A stretch of 15,381 nt of DNA from an uncultured Bacteroidales bacterium (GTDB taxonomy: Bacteria > Bacteroidota > Bacteroidia > Bacteroidales > UBA932): positions 1 through 15,381 of the forward strand of contig CAMKTW010000018.1 of assembly GCA_946415795.1 (NCBI GenBank). Reading direction: 5' to 3'. This document shows positions 1 through 7,346 of this stretch, in pieces. Position 1 is the first letter of the stretch. The number at the start of each line of letters is the position of its first letter. The translations under genes and the position numbers were made by a program. The notes under the pieces were generated by a model, which ran no database searches, was not told where the DNA came from, and worked only from the letters and a program-made list of their open reading frames with translations.

Positions 1-24
1 TCAAACAAATTAATATCTAACAAT

Positions 25-792
25 ATGCGTAGAAAAATAGTTGCAGGCAACTGGAAAATGAATACCACAGTTGCAGAAGGTGTGGCGCTGGCCAAGGATC
101 TGGTGGCTGCCGTAAGCGAAGTTCCCTCTGACGTTAACCTGGTGGTTGCACCGCCGTTTGTACATCTGACCTGTGTGGGTGAGGTCATCAAGGGCAGCAA
201 GATAGCCCTCAGCGCGCAGAATTGTGCAGACCAGCCCAAGGGTGCATTCACAGGCGAGGTGGCAGCAAATATGCTGGCAGGCATCGGCTGCCAGTATGTT
301 ATCCTCGGCCACTCAGAGCGCCGTCAGTATTATGGTGAGACCTCCGCTACCCTCGTTCCCAAGATCAAGCTCGCTCTTGAGAATGGCCTTCAGCCTATCT
401 ATTGTGTGGGTGAGATGAAAGACGAGCGTCTGGCAAACAAGCATTTTGACGTAGTCAAGACCCAGATAGAGGAGGTCCTTTTCGGTCTCAGCGCAGAGGA
501 GATGGGTCACATTGTTATTGCATACGAGCCTGTCTGGGCAATCGGCACCGGTCTGACCGCAACAAGCGAGCAGGCAGAAGAGATTCACGCATTCATCCGC
601 AAGCTCCTTGCAGAGAAGTTTGGAAAGCAGGTCGCTGAAGACTGCACCATTCTCTATGGCGGCAGCTGCAAGCCCTCCAACGCCAAGGAGCTCTTTGCCT
701 GCCCCGACATTGACGGCGGCCTGATCGGCGGCGCCTCCCTCAAGGCGGCTGACTTTATCGCCATCGCTCAGAGCTATACCGTCGGCGAGTAA
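25..792 (+). CDS. tpiA: Triosephosphate isomerase
   Basis: This cytoplasmic glycolytic and gluconeogenic enzyme interconverts dihydroxyacetone phosphate and glyceraldehyde 3-phosphate. The 255-residue product has the usual TIM length and every active-site block: NWKMN at residues 9-13 with catalytic Lys11, GHSERR at 95-100 with the electrophilic His96, AYEPVWAIGTG at 166-176 with the general base Glu168 and the phosphate-gripping loop 6, YGGS at 211-214, and GGLIGGASL at 231-239. The start is the first ATG in frame and gives the canonical N-terminus MRRKIVAGNWKMN. There is no Shine-Dalgarno sequence; the 24 bases before the start are A/T-rich, as is common in Bacteroidota. No promoter is visible in those 24 bases, so the gene may be transcribed from further upstream. 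It converges with purB across a shared terminator. Nothing is missing or unusual. Confidence 0.98.
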   Translation: MRRKIVAGNWKMNTTVAEGVALAKDLVAAVSEVPSDVNLVVAPPFVHLTCVGEVIKGSKIALSAQNCADQPKGAFTGEVAANMLAGIGCQYVILGHSERRQYYGETSATLVPKIKLALENGLQPIYCVGEMKDERLANKHFDVVKTQIEEVLFGLSAEEMGHIVIAYEPVWAIGTGLTATSEQAEEIHAFIRKLLAEKFGKQVAEDCTILYGGSCKPSNAKELFACPDIDGGLIGGASLKAADFIAIAQSYTVGE

Positions 793-829
793 TCCTGAAA
801 AATAGATAATCTGTTTCCCATACATTAAC

Positions 830-866
830 AAGGATACCGGCCAATCTGGCCGGTATCCTTTGTTTT
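830..866. terminator. Bidirectional intrinsic terminator between tpiA and purB
   Basis: A perfect 13-bp inverted repeat (830-842 with 848-860, arms AAGGATACCGGCC and its complement) has a 5-nt loop (AATCT). On the plus strand it runs into TTTGTTTT, a good U-tract for tpiA. On the minus strand the stem also ends in CCTT followed by GTTAATG, a weaker U-run for purB. It sits in the 88-bp gap between two convergent stop codons, which is where a shared terminator is expected. Confidence 0.9.
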
Positions 867-880
867 AATGCGTGCCGGGA

Positions 881-2224
881 TTATAACCCCGTATATGAAA
901 TGGGAGATATTGCCCGCAACTCCGCCTTGACGCTTTCGCTCACCTCCAGGGTGTCTATAAAGCGGGCGATGGTTTCGCGGCTGACGCCCTCACCGGTGCG
1001 GGTGAGCGCCTTGAGAGTTTCGTATGGATTGGGATAGCCTTCACGGCGGAGTATCGTCTGGATGGCTTCTGCAACGACAGCCCAGTTGTTTTCCAGATCG
1101 GCAGCGAGCTTTCCCTCGTTGAGGATGAGCTTGCCGAGACCCTTTTTCAGGGAAGCAAGGGCGATGAGCGAGTGTGCAACAGGTACACCCACGTTGCGCA
1201 GCACGGTGGAGTCGGTCAAATCGCGCTGCAGGCGAGATATCGGGAGCTTCTCTGCCAGATGGCGGTACACGGCATTGGCCACGCCCAGGTTGCCCTCTGC
1301 ATTCTCAAAATCGATGGGGTTTACCTTGTGAGGCATCGCGGAGGAACCCACTTCGCCGGCAACTACCCTCTGGCGGAAATACTCCATTGAGATATAGGTC
1401 CAGATGTCGCGGCAGAGGTCTATAAGTATGGTGTTGATGCGCGCCAGGCAGTCGAATATCGCTGCCAGATTGTCGTAATGTTCAATCTGGGTGGTGGGCC
1501 AGGAGCGTTTCAGCCCGAGTTTTTCATTTACGAACCGGTCGCCGAAGGCTTTCCAGTCAATCTGCGGATAGGCCACGTGATGGGCGTTCATATTGCCGGT
1601 GGCGCCGCCGAATTTTGCAGGATAGGAGCACTCTGCCAGCTGTCTGCGCTGCTCCGCCAGTCGGGCGGCGAACACCCCGAACTCCTTGCCCAGGCGGGTG
1701 GGAGAAGCGGGCTGGCCGTGGGTGCGGGCCAGCATCGGTACGTCTTTCCACTGCTGCGCAAAACCCTCAATTATGTCGCAAACTTCATCCAGGGCGGGAA
1801 CGAAAACTTCGCAGATGCCCTCTTTGAGCGATAGAGGCACGCTGGTGTTGTTTATATCCTGGGATGTGAGTCCAAAGTGGACGAATTCCCCGAAGCGGGC
1901 GTCGATGCCCAGGGCTGCAAATCTCTTCTTGATAAAGTATTCCACCGCCTTGACATCGTGGTTTGTGGTGCGCTCAATTTCCTTCACCATCCCGGCATCT
2001 TCCAGTGAGAAGTCTTTATAGATGGCCCGCAGGGTGTCAAAACGGGAGTGGTCAAAACCCTCCAGCTGAGGCAGGGGAATCTCGCAAAGTGCTATGAAAT
2101 ATTCTATCTCAACCTTGACGCGATAGCGGATAAGGGCGAATTCAGAGAAATACTGTTCAAGTTTTTCAGTTTTGGACTGGTAACGGCCGTCAATGGGGGA
2201 TACGGCGGTGAGTGGAGTTAACAT
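881..2224 (-). CDS. purB: Adenylosuccinate lyase
   Basis: PurB acts twice in purine synthesis, splitting SAICAR to AICAR plus fumarate and adenylosuccinate to AMP plus fumarate. The 447-residue product belongs to the fumarase/aspartase superfamily and is close to the E. coli length. Visible motifs are SPIDGRY (9-15), TTNHDVKAVEYF (86-97), LTSQDINNTS (119-128), ARTHGQPASPT with catalytic His169, and the flexible signature loop GSSAMPHKVNP (293-303) with the catalytic serine at 294/295. The frame is open 17 codons further upstream, to an ATG at 2275. I choose the ATG at 2224 because it gives the family N-terminus MLTPLTAVSPIDGRY and because the upstream stretch holds the promoter (-7 box at 2252-2259). 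It is divergent from the DPP III gene and ends at the terminator shared with tpiA. Confidence 0.97.
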   Translation of the reverse strand: MLTPLTAVSPIDGRYQSKTEKLEQYFSEFALIRYRVKVEIEYFIALCEIPLPQLEGFDHSRFDTLRAIYKDFSLEDAGMVKEIERTTNHDVKAVEYFIKKRFAALGIDARFGEFVHFGLTSQDINNTSVPLSLKEGICEVFVPALDEVCDIIEGFAQQWKDVPMLARTHGQPASPTRLGKEFGVFAARLAEQRRQLAECSYPAKFGGATGNMNAHHVAYPQIDWKAFGDRFVNEKLGLKRSWPTTQIEHYDNLAAIFDCLARINTILIDLCRDIWTYISMEYFRQRVVAGEVGSSAMPHKVNPIDFENAEGNLGVANAVYRHLAEKLPISRLQRDLTDSTVLRNVGVPVAHSLIALASLKKGLGKLILNEGKLAADLENNWAVVAEAIQTILRREGYPNPYETLKALTRTGEGVSRETIARFIDTLEVSESVKAELRAISPISYTGL

Positions 2225-2251
2225 TTTTAAAAATGTATTAGAAATGAGTCC

Positions 2252-2259
2252 CAAAGTTA
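2252..2259 (-). promoter_or_regulatory. Putative purB -7 promoter box
   Basis: On the minus strand this reads TAACTTTG, an exact match to the Bacteroidota housekeeping -7 consensus TAnnTTTG. The expected transcription start, about 4-6 bases downstream near 2247, gives purB a leader of roughly 22 nt. I see no clear TTTG at the -33 position. It lies 1 bp from the opposing box for the DPP III gene. Confidence 0.6.
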
Positions 2260-2260
2260 T

Positions 2261-2268
2261 TAATTTTG
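2261..2268 (+). promoter_or_regulatory. Putative DPP III gene -7 promoter box
   Basis: The plus strand reads TAATTTTG, matching TAnnTTTG. The predicted transcription start, near 2273, leaves a leader of about 17 nt before the ATG at 2290. The -33 region, 19 bases upstream, reads TTAG and is a poor match to TTTG. Together with the purB box it forms the near-palindrome CAAAGTTATTAATTTTG. Confidence 0.55.
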
Positions 2269-2289
2269 GCAACACTAAACACCGATTAT

Positions 2290-4284
2290 ATGAGAAACCT
2301 TACAATTATGGCTGTAGCATCTTCATTGTGCGTACTGTTTTCTGCCTGCGACCGCGAGAAGGAGCAGGGTGACTTCAAATATTGTGTGGACGAGTTTGCC
2401 GATATCGGCGTAATCAAGTATCAGATTCCCGACTGGAATTCTCTGTCGCTGCAGGAAAAGGAGTATATCTATTATCTTGCAGAGGCCGCCAAGTATGGCC
2501 GGGATATTATCTGGGCCCAGAATTACCAGTATAACCTGCCCATCCGCAAGGCCTTGGAGACCATTATTAAAGATTACAAGGGAGAGCGTGAAGGTGAGCA
2601 GTGGGAACAGTTCCTGGTGTATGCGAAGCGCGTCTTTTTCTCTAACGGAATCCACCACCACTATGGCGAGCACAAGTTTTTCCCCGAATGCGGGCGCGAC
2701 TATATGGCGGGCCTGTTTGCGGAATGCGGCCTTGACGGCGACAGCCTGATCGAGATTATCTACAACCCAGACATCGCTCCCGTGCGCAAGTATCAGGGCA
2801 CCGACAAGGACATCATCCTGGCCTCTGCCAACCATCTTTACGAGGGCGTGACCCAGGCCGAGGCGGAGAAGTTTTATGCCGATATGGAAGACCCGGATGA
2901 CCCGCACCCCATCTCTTACGGTTTGAACAGCAGGCTTGTAAAGGATGCCGACGGCAAGTTAGTGGAGCTTAAATATACCACCGGCGGCCTCTATGGGGCG
3001 GCGCTGACCAAGATCTGCGAGAATCTGGAACGCGCTGCAGAGGTGGCACAGAATGATGTCCAAAAGCAGACTATTGCCGACCTGGTGGATTATTTCCGCA
3101 CCGGCGACCTGCGCACCTGGGACAAATACAGCGTCGAGTGGGCCGACGATACCCTCTCCCGAGTTGACTTCATTAATGGATTCATTGAGGTTTACGGCGA
3201 TCCGCTGGGGCTGAAGGGCAACTTTGAGGCAATGGTCAATTTCAAGGATATAGAGGATTCCCGCCGCACCGAGATAATCAGCGCCAACGCGCAGTGGTTC
3301 GAGGACAACTCTCCTATAGACAACCGTTTCAAAAAGGCAAAGGTGAAGGGCGTATCTGCCAAAGTCATCAACGCAGCAGTGATTGCGGGTGACACCTATC
3401 CCTCCACCGCCATCGGCATAAACCTGCCCAATGCCGACTGGATCCGCAAGGAGCACGGCAGCAAGTCGGTGACAATCGCCAACATTACCGAGGCCTACGA
3501 CAAGGCGAGCCTGGAGAAGCCCAACAGCGTTCTGTCTGAGTTCGCCTGGGATGATGCGGAACGCACCCGCATCAAAAAGTATGGTTATATCACCAGCAAT
3601 CTGCATACCGACCTGCACGAGTGTCTGGGACACGGCTCCGGCCAGTTGCTGGACGGTACAAACCCCAATGCCCTGAAGGAGTACAGCTCTACCCTGGAGG
3701 AGGCGCGTGCCGACCTGTTCGCCCTCTATTACCTGGCAGATCCGAAGCTCCTGGAGTTGGGTCTTCTCACTGATCCTGAGGCTTATAAGGCAGAGTACGA
3801 CAGCTATATCCGCAACGGCATCTTCACCCAGTTCACCCGCATCGAGCTGGGCAAGCAAAACACCGAGGCGCATATGCAGAACCGCAAGCTGATTGCCGAC
3901 TGGTGCTTTGAAAAGGGTGCCGCAAACAATGTGATTGAGATGAAGCAGCGCGACGGCAAGACATTTTTCGTGATTAACGACTACGAGGCGCTGCGCGGCC
4001 TGTTCGCTGAATTGCTCGCAGAGATCCAGCGCATCAAGTCGGAGGGAGACTACGCCGCCGGCCGTGACCTGGTAGAGCAGTATGCGGTGAATATCGATCC
4101 GTTCCTGCACAAGGAGGTACTCCAACGCTACGCAGCTCTGGACCTGAAGCCCTACCGAGGCTTCGTGAACCCCTCCATCGTTCCCGTAATGAAGAAGGGC
4201 AAGGTCGTGGACTACCGCATAGAATACTGCGACGACTTCCTGGCCCAGCAGCTTGAGTACGGCGAGAAATACGCTACGCTATAG
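2290..4284 (+). CDS. Dipeptidyl peptidase III (M49) lipoprotein
   Basis: This zinc metallopeptidase family removes dipeptides from the N-terminus of short peptides. The zinc site is explicit: HECLGH at residues 443-448 (the M49 HExxGH form) and EEARAD at 470-475, which supplies the third zinc ligand. The product is 664 residues, close to the roughly 675 residues known for Bacteroides thetaiotaomicron DPP III. The frame extends 8 codons upstream to 2266. The ATG at 2290 is preferred because it begins a clean lipoprotein signal peptide, MRNLTIMAVASSLCVLFSAC with lipidated Cys20, and because 2266 lies inside the promoter. The charged residues right after the cysteine (DREKE) could favour outer-membrane surface export, but this is inference. 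Export implies a role in degrading peptides outside the cytoplasm. It is a single-gene unit, divergent from purB, with no functional link to its neighbours visible. Confidence 0.94.
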   Translation: MRNLTIMAVASSLCVLFSACDREKEQGDFKYCVDEFADIGVIKYQIPDWNSLSLQEKEYIYYLAEAAKYGRDIIWAQNYQYNLPIRKALETIIKDYKGEREGEQWEQFLVYAKRVFFSNGIHHHYGEHKFFPECGRDYMAGLFAECGLDGDSLIEIIYNPDIAPVRKYQGTDKDIILASANHLYEGVTQAEAEKFYADMEDPDDPHPISYGLNSRLVKDADGKLVELKYTTGGLYGAALTKICENLERAAEVAQNDVQKQTIADLVDYFRTGDLRTWDKYSVEWADDTLSRVDFINGFIEVYGDPLGLKGNFEAMVNFKDIEDSRRTEIISANAQWFEDNSPIDNRFKKAKVKGVSAKVINAAVIAGDTYPSTAIGINLPNADWIRKEHGSKSVTIANITEAYDKASLEKPNSVLSEFAWDDAERTRIKKYGYITSNLHTDLHECLGHGSGQLLDGTNPNALKEYSSTLEEARADLFALYYLADPKLLELGLLTDPEAYKAEYDSYIRNGIFTQFTRIELGKQNTEAHMQNRKLIADWCFEKGAANNVIEMKQRDGKTFFVINDYEALRGLFAELLAEIQRIKSEGDYAAGRDLVEQYAVNIDPFLHKEVLQRYAALDLKPYRGFVNPSIVPVMKKGKVVDYRIEYCDDFLAQQLEYGEKYATL

Positions 4285-4296
4285 GGGACTTCATTA

Positions 4297-4327
4297 TTTG
4301 CGTGAATAAGAGTAATTACTATCTTTG
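4297..4327 (+). promoter_or_regulatory. Canonical Bacteroidota promoter upstream of a non-coding region
   Basis: TTTG at 4297-4300 is followed by exactly 19 bases and then TATCTTTG at 4320-4327, matching the full -33/-7 consensus TTTG-N19-TAnnTTTG. It is the best promoter in the window, yet no credible protein gene follows. The expected transcription start is about 4331-4333, at the 5' edge of the structured element described next. Confidence 0.75.
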
Positions 4328-4331
4328 CATA

Positions 4332-4503
4332 AACACCCGAAAGGGGCTGACTGTGCAACCATTAATCAGCCCCAAGGATAAGTGATTATCGTTTAAGTAT
4401 TATAATCACTATCCGAAAAAGGAATAGTTTGAACATAATGTTCATAAAAGGAGGATTCGGGTACCTTCCCAATGGGGGTCGGCTTGCCGGCTCCTTTTGT
4501 TTT
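4332..4503 (+). ncRNA. Candidate structured small RNA, about 170 nt
   Basis: A transcript from the promoter above would fold into a compact multi-branched structure. A 7-bp long-range stem P1 pairs ACCCGAA at 4335-4341 with TTCGGGT at 4456-4462. It encloses hairpin P2 (GGGGCTGA 4343-4350 with TCAGCCCC 4366-4373), hairpin P3 (4376-4389 with 4402-4414, 13 pairs with one bulged A) and hairpin P4 (TGAAC 4430-4434 with GTTCA 4440-4444). The terminator hairpin at 4474-4495 with its U-tract follows. The pairing was read by eye and no energy calculation was made. No protein-coding gene starts close downstream on this strand, which argues for a free-standing sRNA and against a leader or riboswitch. 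I do not recognise the family. It is not rod-like as 6S RNA is, and I see no tmRNA, SRP or RNase P signatures. Confidence 0.5.
4474..4503 (+). terminator. Intrinsic terminator of the candidate small RNA
   Basis: The stem GGGGGTCGG (4474-4482) pairs with CCGGCTCCT (4487-4495) around a CTTG loop, with nine pairs including three G-U pairs, and is followed directly by TTTGTTTT. An alternative outer pairing also exists, AAAAGGAG at 4446-4453 with CTCCTTTT at 4491-4498. It would compete with both this stem and P1. Confidence 0.65.
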
Positions 4504-4919
4504 GCACTATTACTTCTGTTTTTCGGGTGTAAGCCAAGAGCAGACAAGTATGTCAGAGGCAAATATAGGACCACCTGCAAAACCCTGTGTCTGAAGAAGG
4601 GGGCGTTTTTCTTTGGACTAAAGTCAGCTGGAGCCAAAGTGCCTAATAGACTGTGTATTATACAAATTGCCTCCCATTGTGAAGGTTGAGCGAATTGTTG
4701 TAAAGCGCTGTGCTACAATAGCATTGCCTCCAGAAGGAATATGGGTGGCTGCACAGCGGCCGAGGAGTAACCCTTAAATCACACCTACTGCCTCTTTACT
4801 GCCGCCGCGAAAATTGGGTTGTCGATTTTTTCAATCAACGCACGGCAAATAATAGCGTAGCAGACGGAATGCTTCAGGCAATATCTCGCCCCGCTTTGTG
4901 AGGCTTTGATATAAGGCCG

Positions 4920-4985
4920 TATCGCCAGCAGGCGATAGCGAAGGCTGGGCAGGGGTGTGTAGTGCGATAGCAAAGCCGGAGCGGC
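4920..4985. repeat. Hairpin and short direct repeats, possible dispersed repeat
   Basis: A perfect 7-bp inverted repeat with a 4-nt loop (TATCGCC 4920-4926, AGCA, GGCGATA 4931-4937) overlaps the first of two similar units, GCGATAGCgAAgGCtGG and GCGATAGCaAAgCCgG, about 37 bp apart (from 4932 and 4969). The mix of hairpin and tandem near-repeats downstream of an operon resembles the dispersed intergenic repeats of Bacteroidales genomes, but copy number cannot be seen from one window. Confidence 0.4.
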
Positions 4986-4990
4986 GGGGT

Positions 4991-5007
4991 TTGGGGCAGA
5001 GCCCCAG
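4991..5007 (-). terminator. GC-rich hairpin just after proA, possible operon terminator
   Basis: On the minus strand TGGGGC and GCCCCA form a 6-bp G+C-rich stem around the loop TCT, starting 13 bases after the proA stop codon. No U-tract follows; the next bases are A and C rich. It could therefore pause polymerase or protect the 3' end, or simply be part of the repeat block, and need not be a true intrinsic terminator. Confidence 0.35.
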
Positions 5008-5019
5008 TATTATGGACTT

Positions 5020-6264
5020 TTACCAGCGGACCTGGCCGTTGCCGCGGATGATGTATTTGTAGGTGGTGAGTTCGGGGAGAGCCATCGGGCCGCGGGCGTG
5101 GAGTTTCTGGGTGCTGATGCCGATCTCTGCGCCGAAGCCGAACTGGGCGCCGTCTGTGAAGGCGGTGGAGACGTTGACATACACGCAGGCTGCATCGACT
5201 CTGGCGGTGAACATATCGGCAGTCTCCTGGTTGCGGGTGACGATGCTCTCGCTGTGGCCGCTTCCGTAGCGTGCAATATGGGCGATAGCCTCTTCTACGC
5301 CGGTTACGGTGCGGATGCTCATCTTGTAGTCGAGCCATTCGCGGCCAAAGTCATCTTCTGCGGCGTGTTGCAGCAACTCTGCGGGGTATTTTCCGGCCAG
5401 TGCGGCAAAGGATTCTTCGTCGGCAAAGATTGTTACACTCTTATCGGCGAGCCGCTTGCATATCTCCGGCAGGTCGGCGAGCCTGTCGTGTGCAATCAGC
5501 AGGCAGTCGAGGGCGTTGCATACGCTCACGCGGCGGGTCTTGGCGTTGTAAACAATCTCCTTGCCCATAGAGGTGTTGCCGTCTGAATCGAAATAGGTAT
5601 GGCAGACCCCGGCGCCGGTCTCGATCACCGGTACTGTAGCGCTCTGGCGCACGAAATTAATAAGCGATGAACTGCCTCGGGGGATAATGACATCAATCAG
5701 GCCATTTGCGTGGAGCATTTCTGACGAGGCTTCGCGCCCGGTGGGCAGCAGGGTGCAGGCTTCGCGGGGGAGGCCGCTGAGCACCAGCACGTCGCGGATA
5801 ACATCGGAGATGGCGCGGTTGGAGGTGTCGGCTTCGTGACCGCCCTTGAGCACGGCCACATTGCCGCTCTTGAAACACAATCCAAAGACATCGGCAGTGA
5901 CATTTGGCCGGGCCTCATAGATTACGCCCACAACGCCGAACGGAACGCTCACCTTGTCTATCTGCATCCCGTTTGGACGGACACGGCTGTCCAGAATCCT
6001 GCCCAGGGGAGAAGAGAGACCGGCGACCGCCCGCATATCGGAGGTGATGCCGGCTATACGCTCGGGAGTCAGTTTCAACCTGTCATACTTGGGGTCTTCC
6101 GGATTCATCCGAAAGAGATCCTCCTTGTTGGCGTTCAGTATGTAACGTGTGTTGGCGTCGATTGCGTCGGCCACCTGCAGCAGCACCTTGCTGCGCTGGT
6201 GGTCGCTGAGGCCTGCAATGGTGCCGGCAGCCTCTTTGGCCTGAGTGAGTATATCCTGGATCAT
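5020..6264 (-). CDS. proA: Glutamate-5-semialdehyde dehydrogenase (gamma-glutamyl phosphate reductase)
   Basis: ProA reduces gamma-glutamyl phosphate with NADPH to glutamate 5-semialdehyde, the second step from glutamate to proline. The product is 414 residues (E. coli ProA has 417) with the aldehyde-dehydrogenase-superfamily layout. PFGVVGVIYEARPNVT at 108-123 is the cofactor-binding segment. LKGGHEADTSNRA lies at 139-151, GAGVCHTY at 217-224, and VSVCNALD at 246-253 carries the probable catalytic Cys249. Many relatives have Glu where this protein has Asp in the NAL(E/D) motif, a mild substitution. The start ATG (6264-6262) overlaps the proB stop in the arrangement ATGA, so translation is probably coupled to proB, which suits handing over the unstable acyl phosphate. 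It is the last gene of proC-proB-proA. Confidence 0.97.
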   Translation of the reverse strand: MIQDILTQAKEAAGTIAGLSDHQRSKVLLQVADAIDANTRYILNANKEDLFRMNPEDPKYDRLKLTPERIAGITSDMRAVAGLSSPLGRILDSRVRPNGMQIDKVSVPFGVVGVIYEARPNVTADVFGLCFKSGNVAVLKGGHEADTSNRAISDVIRDVLVLSGLPREACTLLPTGREASSEMLHANGLIDVIIPRGSSSLINFVRQSATVPVIETGAGVCHTYFDSDGNTSMGKEIVYNAKTRRVSVCNALDCLLIAHDRLADLPEICKRLADKSVTIFADEESFAALAGKYPAELLQHAAEDDFGREWLDYKMSIRTVTGVEEAIAHIARYGSGHSESIVTRNQETADMFTARVDAACVYVNVSTAFTDGAQFGFGAEIGISTQKLHARGPMALPELTTYKYIIRGNGQVRW

Positions 6265-7340
6265 ATCTGCTCGATATAAAGATAATCGTAATGTATAAAC
6301 TCCCTGGCGTTGCGGCGGCCCATCTGTCCGCGGACGGTGCCGGCATCGCAGTTGGCCTTTCCCACCGCTATGCAGCGCCCGTCAGGATTGAAAATCTTTA
6401 CGATATCGTCCTTTTCAAAGTCCCCTTCCACGGCCGTGATGCCGACAGGGAGCAGTGAGATGGCGCCGTCTCCCAGAAGGGCTTCGGCGGCCCCGGCATT
6501 CACTGTAACGCTTCCCTTGGCGAAACCGCCGCTGTGGGCAATCCACATCTTGACGCCGGAAATCGGCTTTTCCGCCGCTCTGAAGAGGGTGTAGGGAAGG
6601 TCGCTGCTGCCCGCTGCAACGGCGTTCAGGATACCGTCCCGCTTGCCGCACGCGATGGCGACCGGAATCCCCTCCAGGGCCAGTTTTCGGGCGATGGCAT
6701 ATTTGGTGCGCATCCCGCCGCGGCCCCGCGAAGACCTGGTGCCGAGTATGAATTGCTCCGCCTCATCGCTGCCGGGGGCGATCTCGCGAATCAGTTCGCT
6801 GCCGGCGTCGTTGGGGTCGCCGGTGAATATGCCGTCCACATCGGAGAGGATAATCAGCATACGGGCATCCATCATTGTCGCCACCATCCCGGAGAGTTCA
6901 TCGTTATCGGTGAACATCAGTTCCGTGAGGGATATGGTATCGTTCTCATTCACGATGGGTATGACTCCGGCAGAGAGCATCACCTCCATACAGTGCTTCT
7001 GGTTGAGGTAATGGTGGCGGGTGGAGAGGCCCTCCTTGGTGGTGAGCACCTGCCCGCACTCGAGACCGCGTTCTTTGAAAAGCTGGTAATAGGTGTGCAT
7101 CAGTTTGGTCTGCCCAACGGCAGAGAAGAGCTGCCTGGCAGATACGGTGTCCAGCGGGGTGCTTACATCCAGGCTGTCACGTCCGAACGCCACTGCGCCT
7201 GATGAGATCAGGATAACCTCGATGCCCTGGCGGCGGAGGTCGCATACCTGATCTACCAGCGCGGAGATGCGGGTGAAATCGATGCTCCCGTCGCGGCGGG
7301 TAAGCACATTGCTGCCTATCTTTATCGCTATGCGGTCCAT
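6261..7340 (-). CDS. proB: Glutamate 5-kinase with PUA domain
   Basis: ProB phosphorylates the gamma-carboxyl of glutamate using ATP, the committed and usually proline-inhibited step of proline synthesis. The 359-residue product has an amino-acid-kinase domain at about 1-250: IKIGSNVL near the N-terminus with phosphate-binding Lys7, ISSGAVAFG for glutamate/phosphate binding, VNENDTIS, DNDELSGMVA and SDVDGIF, and the GRGGMRTKYAIARKLA segment that binds nucleotide. A C-terminal PUA domain covers about 275-350 (LLPVGITAVEGDF, IAVGKANCDAG). The length suits kinases that keep the PUA domain. It starts 6 bases after the proC stop and its own stop overlaps the proA start, so the three genes are almost certainly one transcript. 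Feedback control by proline is known for the family and is not shown here. Confidence 0.97.
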   Translation of the reverse strand: MDRIAIKIGSNVLTRRDGSIDFTRISALVDQVCDLRRQGIEVILISSGAVAFGRDSLDVSTPLDTVSARQLFSAVGQTKLMHTYYQLFKERGLECGQVLTTKEGLSTRHHYLNQKHCMEVMLSAGVIPIVNENDTISLTELMFTDNDELSGMVATMMDARMLIILSDVDGIFTGDPNDAGSELIREIAPGSDEAEQFILGTRSSRGRGGMRTKYAIARKLALEGIPVAIACGKRDGILNAVAAGSSDLPYTLFRAAEKPISGVKMWIAHSGGFAKGSVTVNAGAAEALLGDGAISLLPVGITAVEGDFEKDDIVKIFNPDGRCIAVGKANCDAGTVRGQMGRRNAREFIHYDYLYIEQI

Positions 7341-7346
7341 ACGGAG

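Larger units (their letters stand above)
4504..5019. other. Non-coding spacer, no credible gene
   Basis: I see no protein gene here. The short open frames on either strand lack family features, promoters or sensible codon use. An imperfect direct repeat is present, ATTGCCTCC at 4666-4674 and again at 4723-4731, each followed within 6 bases by GAAGG, and there is a small palindrome at 4654-4664 (TGTATTATACA). The right-hand part, from about 4880, is the repeat-like, hairpin-rich block listed separately. The stretch may be a decayed insertion or an island of dispersed repeats between two conserved genes. Confidence 0.5.

Noticed and set aside
2959..4125. Long open frame (388 codons) antisense to the DPP III gene
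   Set aside because: Same cause: a shadow of the sense gene, with no domain pattern or promoter, while the sense strand has the HECLGH and EEARAD zinc motifs.
4386..4637. Minus-strand open frame of 83 codons across the same element
   Set aside because: It is the reverse strand of the RNA hairpins and terminator, with no promoter of its own and no recognisable domain.
4429..4689. Plus-strand open frame of 86 codons with a lipoprotein-like run (FALLLLFFGC)
   Set aside because: It starts inside the candidate RNA and runs through the terminator hairpin and its U-tract, which is what produces the Phe/Leu run. There is no promoter or family similarity, and the rest has no protein-like pattern.
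4785..4973. Minus-strand open frame of 62 codons after proA
   Set aside because: It lies in the repeat-like spacer and reads through its hairpin. The composition looks like translated repeat DNA, with no start signal or family features.
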